Positions 58,720 to 64,000 of a stretch of DNA of 64,000 nt are shown in pieces. Both the position numbers and the translations under genes were made by a program. Numbering within the stretch: position 1 is the first letter of the stretch; each line of letters starts with the position of its first letter. A model generated the notes under the pieces. That model was not told where the DNA came from, made no database searches, and saw only the letters and a program-made list of their open reading frames with translations. Origin of the DNA: Rhodobacter sp. (lineage in GTDB: Bacteria; Pseudomonadota; Alphaproteobacteria; Rhodobacterales; Rhodobacteraceae); NCBI GenBank assembly GCA_030066215.1, contig JASJCA010000005.1, positions 1 through 64,000 on the forward strand, given 5' to 3'.

Positions 58720-59479
58720 CTCTGAACATAGCGGTGGCGATTGGGCTGCCCCTTTTTCGTTTACGGGCTTAGGCGCTCGTGCGTCGTTGGGCCCGTTTCC
58801 ATCGGTATGAACGCCTCCCGGGCTGGTGGTCTTTATACTCTGGCACTGTGCAGTCTGGCGGCGGTGTAGTGCCTCCTCCTGACCCTCCTATCGCGATTGG
58901 ACAAAGAGGTGTCACCAGTCGCTTATGCGTCCACGGCTCGCCGGACTGGCAAATAATGCAGCCGAGTGCCACAGGTTTTTTGCAGTGATGGACACCCGTC
59001 GGGAATGCTCCACATGTCGGACCGCTGGGATTCGGACAATTGGATGCCTTTGGGCCTGCCACTAGACCGCATCTTAGCGAACAAAATGGCGATGACGCCT
59101 CCAAAGGATTTGGGAGACGCCTTTGCTCGCCGTCCGGATTTCTGAAACCACTTCCGCCTATCGCACTGTCGCTTTCAGCAATCGAACTGCCGCCGCGTCA
59201 AATGGGCGAGAGAGAAGCGGCCAATGTAGGACCGTGAGTCCTCGCGGATGAGATCGGCCCACGTATTCGTCTTTATCACCTACTCCCTGACAGCCGTTGG
59301 GCCCACCGCGCTGCAGCAGGCTAACCCGAGAATTACCGGAATGTCGCCCACTCGTCCTGCAGCCCGTCATCTGGATGGACCCCGGATCGGCCATGCCCTA
59401 CCTATCGATCCCGAGCAGTCACGTCAGGCCGGTCCGTTCATCATTTCAGGAAGTCATTTTCGCTTAAGGAGGCGATTGG

Positions 59480-60400
59480 ATGTCAGCGCTAGACCTCCGC
59501 CGAAAGTTCAATCCTAGGCTCGCAGGGCTTCCCAAATATCCGAACTTCCAAGGTTGGCTCATCGTCGGGGGATTTGTCTGCCAGATCGTCTTTGCCGTAC
59601 TTCTGGGCCACGTCATCATCCGCGGCGGCCTCTCGGTTTGGTCCTTGGCGCTTTCGCCCGTCTTGATGCTGTTCATTGGAACCCGCCTCCGGGCGTTGAA
59701 CAACGTTGTGCACGAGACGTCGCATGCGAGCTTCGTGCAGGATCGGCCTCAGAACGCTGCGATCGGGAAGGTCTGCTCGGCCCTCACCATGGGCAGCTTT
59801 CTGGACTACCGGGACGAGCAGCTCTCGCATCATGCCTATGTCGGGGACTACGCCAAGGATCTTGACTTTCAGGGCATCGAGCGCCTGGCGCTCCACGAAC
59901 CGCTCACCCGTCGAGTCCTGTTTCGGCACGTCCTGACGCCCCTGATTGGTCGGCACCTGCCATACTACCTGCATCTGAATCTCTCGCGGCGCGACGGTCC
60001 GATTTTCCTCGGGCTCAAGATCGCGATCCTGCTGGGCGTTCTTGCGATCACATTTGCGGCGCCGCTCACCTCTCTGCTGTTCTTGGTGGTCCCGTACGTG
60101 TTCGTCTTTTCGGCACTGAACTATTGGGCGGATTGCATGGATCACGCCGGGCTCGTCGGAGGCGCGGACGACCTGGACAAATCACGGAACATACTGGCGC
60201 CCAAGGCCGTCGCCTGGCTGTTCTTCCCGCGCCACGACAGCTATCACCTCGCGCACCATCTGTTTCCCCAGGTGCCAGCTCGCCACCTTGGAGCTACGCA
60301 CGAGATTCTCGCCCGAGACGAGACTTACAGATCCAGACCGAACGCAATGGGTGGGCGGCCCGCCCTCGCAGTGCGGAATTCGACACAACCGCTGAACTAG
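59480..60400 (+). CDS. fatty acid desaturase family protein
   Basis: His boxes NNVVHETSHASF, DEQLSHHAYVGDY, HDSYHLAHHLFPQVPARHL. Confidence 0.9.
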   Translation: MSALDLRRKFNPRLAGLPKYPNFQGWLIVGGFVCQIVFAVLLGHVIIRGGLSVWSLALSPVLMLFIGTRLRALNNVVHETSHASFVQDRPQNAAIGKVCSALTMGSFLDYRDEQLSHHAYVGDYAKDLDFQGIERLALHEPLTRRVLFRHVLTPLIGRHLPYYLHLNLSRRDGPIFLGLKIAILLGVLAITFAAPLTSLLFLVVPYVFVFSALNYWADCMDHAGLVGGADDLDKSRNILAPKAVAWLFFPRHDSYHLAHHLFPQVPARHLGATHEILARDETYRSRPNAMGGRPALAVRNSTQPLN

Positions 60401-60637
60401 GAGCTTCGAACGCAAAGTCGTCGATTTGTTCGTCACGCTGACTGCGGTTCTAGCTCGCCACGCATTGCGTCGACCGTGACGCATGCTTCCCCTTCGACGC
60501 CGGGACCGATCACTCGCCGTTCGCTGAGGTCTGCCTAAATCTTTGCAGTCAAACCTTGCAATCCATCATCTTTGCCGAGCGAGTGTCTGGTCTGGCGCTC
60601 CATGTGGCGCGGTTCGGTTCAGCATCATTCGGAGCCG

Positions 60638-60653
60638 ATTGACCGAGGTCAAT
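60638..60653. promoter_or_regulatory. operator-like palindrome upstream of alpha/beta hydrolase gene
   Basis: ATTGACC-GA-GGTCAAT. Confidence 0.4.
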
Positions 60654-60746
60654 GCGCGGCATTGCAGCCTCAATAGGGTTTCCGGGTACACGCTTTCGTT
60701 GGGCTTTATGTGGAACTAAGGGTTTGACTTCGAGGGAGGCGTTGGA

Positions 60747-61727
60747 ATGGCTGACCCACCCGATAGCTACGCGGCACGTGACTATTTGCGACCGTATCTG
60801 CCGTTCTTGCCGGATGTGATGCGTTTGCCCAGGGATCCGGAAGAAGAGTGGTGGACATGGCGGGATACGCAGGTCCATCTCGACCGGCTCGACGCCGATG
60901 ACGCCCCGCTGAAGGTCATACTCCTGCACGGCGGCGGTGGAAACGGACGCGTCATCGGGGCCTTTGGGGCGCTCGTGCATAGTCTCGGATACAGCTACGT
61001 GGCACCCGATCTGCCCGGGTTCGGGCTAACGGTGCCCGGCCCGGACTACGACCCCGACTACCGGTCGTGGGTCGCCTTGGTGGCGGATCTGATCGATCGC
61101 GAGCAGAGCCGCGATGGCCTACCCGTCGTAACCTTCGGTGGGAGCCTCGGCGGGATGCTGGCCTACAATGTGGCGGCGGCAAGCGGCAAGGTCCGAGGTG
61201 TGATCGCCACGACCCTGGCCGACCCGCGCAACATCGAAGCTTTGGACGCCCTGGCCCGCAGCAAGCTCTGGAGCCGGATCGGCAATCTGTTCATGAACGT
61301 GGTCCCGCGCCTCACGGATCGTCTGACCATCCCGGCGCGGATGATTTCAAGAATGGATGCGATGACGAACGATCCCGCCTTTTCGCGCGTCTTCGTCGGG
61401 GACCCGCTGGTCGGCGGCGCGCGCGTGAAGATCGGCTTTTACCGCTCCATGGCAAGCTATGATCCGCCGATTGCGCCAGAGGCGTTCGATCTCTGTCCGC
61501 TGCTGCTGGCACACCCCGCCGAGGACACCTGGACGCCGTTGTCGGTCAGCAAGCCGTTCTTCGACAGGCTTGGCTGCGACAAAGAGTTGATCACGTTGGA
61601 GGGGTGCGGGCATCTTCCCTATGAGGAACCGGGCGTGTCTCAGCTGCGCGAGGCTGTCCGGCGCTTTCTGAGTCGAATTTCAAGCCAAGTGCAACGCTCG
61701 GACCCTAGCCCGGTTGCGGGGTCGTAG
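60747..61727 (+). CDS. alpha/beta hydrolase
   Basis: VILLHGGGGNGRVIGAF; TFGGSLGGMLAYNVAA nucleophile elbow; GCGHLPYEEPGVSQ His. Confidence 0.85.
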   Translation: MADPPDSYAARDYLRPYLPFLPDVMRLPRDPEEEWWTWRDTQVHLDRLDADDAPLKVILLHGGGGNGRVIGAFGALVHSLGYSYVAPDLPGFGLTVPGPDYDPDYRSWVALVADLIDREQSRDGLPVVTFGGSLGGMLAYNVAAASGKVRGVIATTLADPRNIEALDALARSKLWSRIGNLFMNVVPRLTDRLTIPARMISRMDAMTNDPAFSRVFVGDPLVGGARVKIGFYRSMASYDPPIAPEAFDLCPLLLAHPAEDTWTPLSVSKPFFDRLGCDKELITLEGCGHLPYEEPGVSQLREAVRRFLSRISSQVQRSDPSPVAGS

Positions 61728-61864
61728 TATCGCCCGAAAACCGCGCTGCCTTACGCAATTGCCGATGGGTGCGCCGCGATCGAACTTACAGTGTGCACGA
61801 CTGTCTCAAAGGCCTATGTCCCCACACTCCGGCGGCAGGGGAATAACTTAGGGCGGTATCTGCG

Positions 61865-62155
61865 TTACCGATCCAGCGAAGCGTCAGCTTTGGGGTGGCC
61901 GTTGCCCCAGATCTTTCTTGCGTCTTTGGCGATCAGACGCTCTTGCACGCGATCCAGCTCTTCCAGAGCCTTGGTCGTATCCTGCGTTCGCTGGAATGCC
62001 CTGTCATAGGCGCGGCGGACGGATCGGGGGCGCCAGGGGAGGATTGCCGCGGCGAGCCAGCCACGCAGCTCTGGCGGGAGGCGGTCGAACTCATGCATGG
62101 GATTTTCGGACCTGCGCTTGCGTTTGAGCCTGGTCGTGCCGAGGTTTCTGGGCAT
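61865..62155 (-). CDS. DUF6525-like small protein
   Basis: MPRNLGTTRLKRKRRSENPMHEFDRLPPELRGWLAAAILPWRPRSVRRAYDRA; family recalled from memory. Confidence 0.55.
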   Translation of the reverse strand: MPRNLGTTRLKRKRRSENPMHEFDRLPPELRGWLAAAILPWRPRSVRRAYDRAFQRTQDTTKALEELDRVQERLIAKDARKIWGNGHPKADASLDR

Positions 62156-62216
62156 CAGGTCGTCTTTCCGGACATCGGACGGTACGATCCCCGCCGGTAC
62201 GAACAGGCGGCGGCTG

Positions 62217-63089
62217 TCATGCCACGATACGCAGAAGCAGCGTGAGGCTGGCGGCTGCAATAAGCGCGCCGCCGAGAATATGCAGGCTGGCCGAGAGCCG
62301 CCTTATGTCGTCGCCCGCGCCGAGGCCAACGACACTGAGGCGGCGCGCCGCGACCCCGGACCAGGCGACGAGCAGATTGAAGGCGGCGGTGCCGAGCCCC
62401 ATGGACAAGACCGCGAGGCAGCCTATCCAGAACACATCGAACCGAAGGGCGATGGCGAGCAGAAACAGCGCGCCGGTGCAGGGGCGCAACGCGATGCTGC
62501 CGACCAAGAGCGCCGTGTCTCGAAGGCCGGTAAGCGCCTCCGCCTCTGTCACACTGGGGCCATGCGCGTGGTTGCACTGCGCAGAATGCCCCTGCCGCCA
62601 CAGCCGAATGCCGCGAAAGATGAGATAGGCCCCGATCGCCGCGATCGCGGCGTAGCTCGCCGGGGCCAGCCAGGTGTCGGCCATGAGCCCCAATCGCCGC
62701 GTTCCGATCCCGAAGAGAACCGCCAGCGCGCCTACGATCACGATGGCCGATGCCGCCTGCGCCAGGCTGGCGACAACGGTCAGCACAGTCATCCTGCGCA
62801 AGGTGGCGCCCGACGCCAAGGCCGCGCCGCCCAAAAGCACCTTGCCGTGACCGGGGCCGAGCGCGTGTACGAAGCCGTAAGCGGCTGTGGCCAGGCAAAG
62901 GGTCCAGACCGCGGCGGGCTCGCCGGCCTGAACCGCCCGCAAAGCGCGTGCCATGGCTTCTTGAAAGCTCCTTTGCGCCGCCGTCGCCCAAGTCGCGACG
63001 TCTCCCCACGGCACGAAAAGCCAGAGAAGGGACGCCGCAACCGCCACGCCGACAACCGGCAGGACCGCGCCTACGCGCATTTCAGCCAA
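62217..63089 (-). CDS. nickel/cobalt (NicO/RcnA-type) transporter
   Basis: AYGFVHALGPGHGKVLLGG...SIALRPCTGALFLLAIALRF. Confidence 0.85.
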   Translation of the reverse strand: MAEMRVGAVLPVVGVAVAASLLWLFVPWGDVATWATAAQRSFQEAMARALRAVQAGEPAAVWTLCLATAAYGFVHALGPGHGKVLLGGAALASGATLRRMTVLTVVASLAQAASAIVIVGALAVLFGIGTRRLGLMADTWLAPASYAAIAAIGAYLIFRGIRLWRQGHSAQCNHAHGPSVTEAEALTGLRDTALLVGSIALRPCTGALFLLAIALRFDVFWIGCLAVLSMGLGTAAFNLLVAWSGVAARRLSVVGLGAGDDIRRLSASLHILGGALIAAASLTLLLRIVA

Positions 63090-63727
63090 ACCTGATCGGC
63101 GAAGAGGCGCCCGACATCCTCCTGTTCGGGGCTCTCCTCGCGCGACAACGCCGCCAGTTGCACCAAAAGCTCCTCGGCCGCATCGTCCGGCTCGAAGGGA
63201 ATGATCTCGGCCGAACAGCCGTCCGGCAGGCTGTCGTCCACGGCAACGACCGCATAGGCGTAGAAGTACATCGGGTCGTAGAACCTCAGCACATAATCGC
63301 CCGCAACGGACAAGGGCTGGTCCAGCGGCAGGTCGAAGGCCACGGTGATCCGGTCGTCGGCCATCCAGGACGATCCGTTGGCTGGCCGGGTCAGGGCGAC
63401 CTTGGCCGCGCCGGTCTCGAGGTGGATGTCGCCCTCGTAGCCCTCCGGCCAGTCGGTTTCGCCGGCGACGATGATCGCGCGGTCGGCATCGTCCAACTTG
63501 CCGTCGCCATCCTTGTCGAGGTCCAGAATGTCGAACAGCATCAGGCTGGCGAACGCGTCATAGGTCCAGGTGACGCGCAGCGACACCAGCCGACCGTCCT
63601 CGTCGAAGGTGAACCCCGCCTCAGCGTCGACAAAGACATGCGGATGCGACAGGGCCGCGCCGCCATGGCTCAGGCCGGAGAGGAAGACGAACAGGCACAA
63701 AAGGCATCTCATGCCCGTTCGTCGCAC
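63071..63727 (-). CDS. DUF1007 family protein
   Basis: Signal peptide; SHPHVFVDAEAGFTFDEDGRLVSLRVTWTYDAFASLMLFDILDLDKDGDG. Confidence 0.88.
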   Translation of the reverse strand: MRRTGMRCLLCLFVFLSGLSHGGAALSHPHVFVDAEAGFTFDEDGRLVSLRVTWTYDAFASLMLFDILDLDKDGDGKLDDADRAIIVAGETDWPEGYEGDIHLETGAAKVALTRPANGSSWMADDRITVAFDLPLDQPLSVAGDYVLRFYDPMYFYAYAVVAVDDSLPDGCSAEIIPFEPDDAAEELLVQLAALSREESPEQEDVGRLFADQVWLKCA

Positions 63728-63730
63728 GCC

Positions 63731-64000
63731 TCACAGGCAGCCTGCAAGCACGCCGGCGAGATTCCGCAAAAGCTGCGGATACATGCCCGGCCCCGGCTCG
63801 AGATCCGAGCCCAGCGGGTCGAGAACGCCGGTCTTCGCCTCCGTCCCATCCAACACGACGGCGACGAGGCCGGGGTTGTATTGCGGCTCTGACAGAACGC
63901 AATCGATCCCCTCGTCGCGCACCCGCTCTTGGATTTCGGCGATCCGCGCCGGGCTTGGGTCCGTGGCGTCGCCAAGCGAGATCGCGCCCGAGGCCGGGAT
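63731..64000 (-). CDS. znuA: zinc ABC transporter substrate-binding protein (ZnuA-like), C-terminal part, truncated by window
   Basis: ISLGDATDPSPARIAEIQERVRDEGIDCVLSEPQYNPGLV...KTGVLDPLGSDLEPGPGMYPQLLRNLA. Confidence 0.82.
   Translation of the reverse strand: MPASGAISLGDATDPSPARIAEIQERVRDEGIDCVLSEPQYNPGLVAVVLDGTEAKTGVLDPLGSDLEPGPGMYPQLLRNLAGVLAGCL

Noticed and set aside
58769-59104. 111-aa Cys/Pro-containing minus-strand ORF
   Set aside because: No start context, no recognisable domain; region looks like degenerate intergenic DNA.
1-64000. tRNA, rRNA and prophage genes
   Set aside because: None recognised on reading; a tRNAscan/Infernal run would be needed to exclude small RNAs fully.

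Overview
64 kb of GC-rich, densely coding bacterial chromosome. Gene content looks alphaproteobacterial (MipZ, DUF1007 and NicO next to ZnuA), but taxonomy is my inference. Layout: (1) 0-9.6 kb: 3' end of a MipZ-like ATPase, then an acyl-CoA/beta-oxidation block and a ThDP enzyme. (2) ~9.85-34 kb: an accessory region that looks like an uncharacterised natural-product or peptide-conjugate locus. It has a 39-aa double-glycine-leader peptide absent from the supplied ORF track, with only Cys-Glu after GG. It also has a C39 peptidase ABC exporter with HlyD adaptor and a tightly packed ten-gene minus-strand operon: kinase, sulfatase-fold enzyme, aldo/keto reductase, two radical SAM/SPASM proteins, MurG-like glycosyltransferase, PIG-L deacetylase, WbqC, DegT aminotransferase, and an orphan with weak SelO resemblance. 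UGM-like, nucleotidyltransferase-like and PfkB-like genes and an NMT1/Ssu-type ABC importer lie nearby. (3) ~34.9-51.6 kb: an exopolysaccharide/type I secretion region with GT2 synthase, two epimerases, HlyD/ABC exporter, two unusual repetitive proteins, a LuxR regulator, an outer-membrane efflux lipoprotein and a GH128-like hydrolase. (4) 51.9-64 kb: mixed metabolic genes and an IS3-type transposase remnant. No rRNA, tRNA or CRISPR array was recognised. All family names come from motif reading without database searches.
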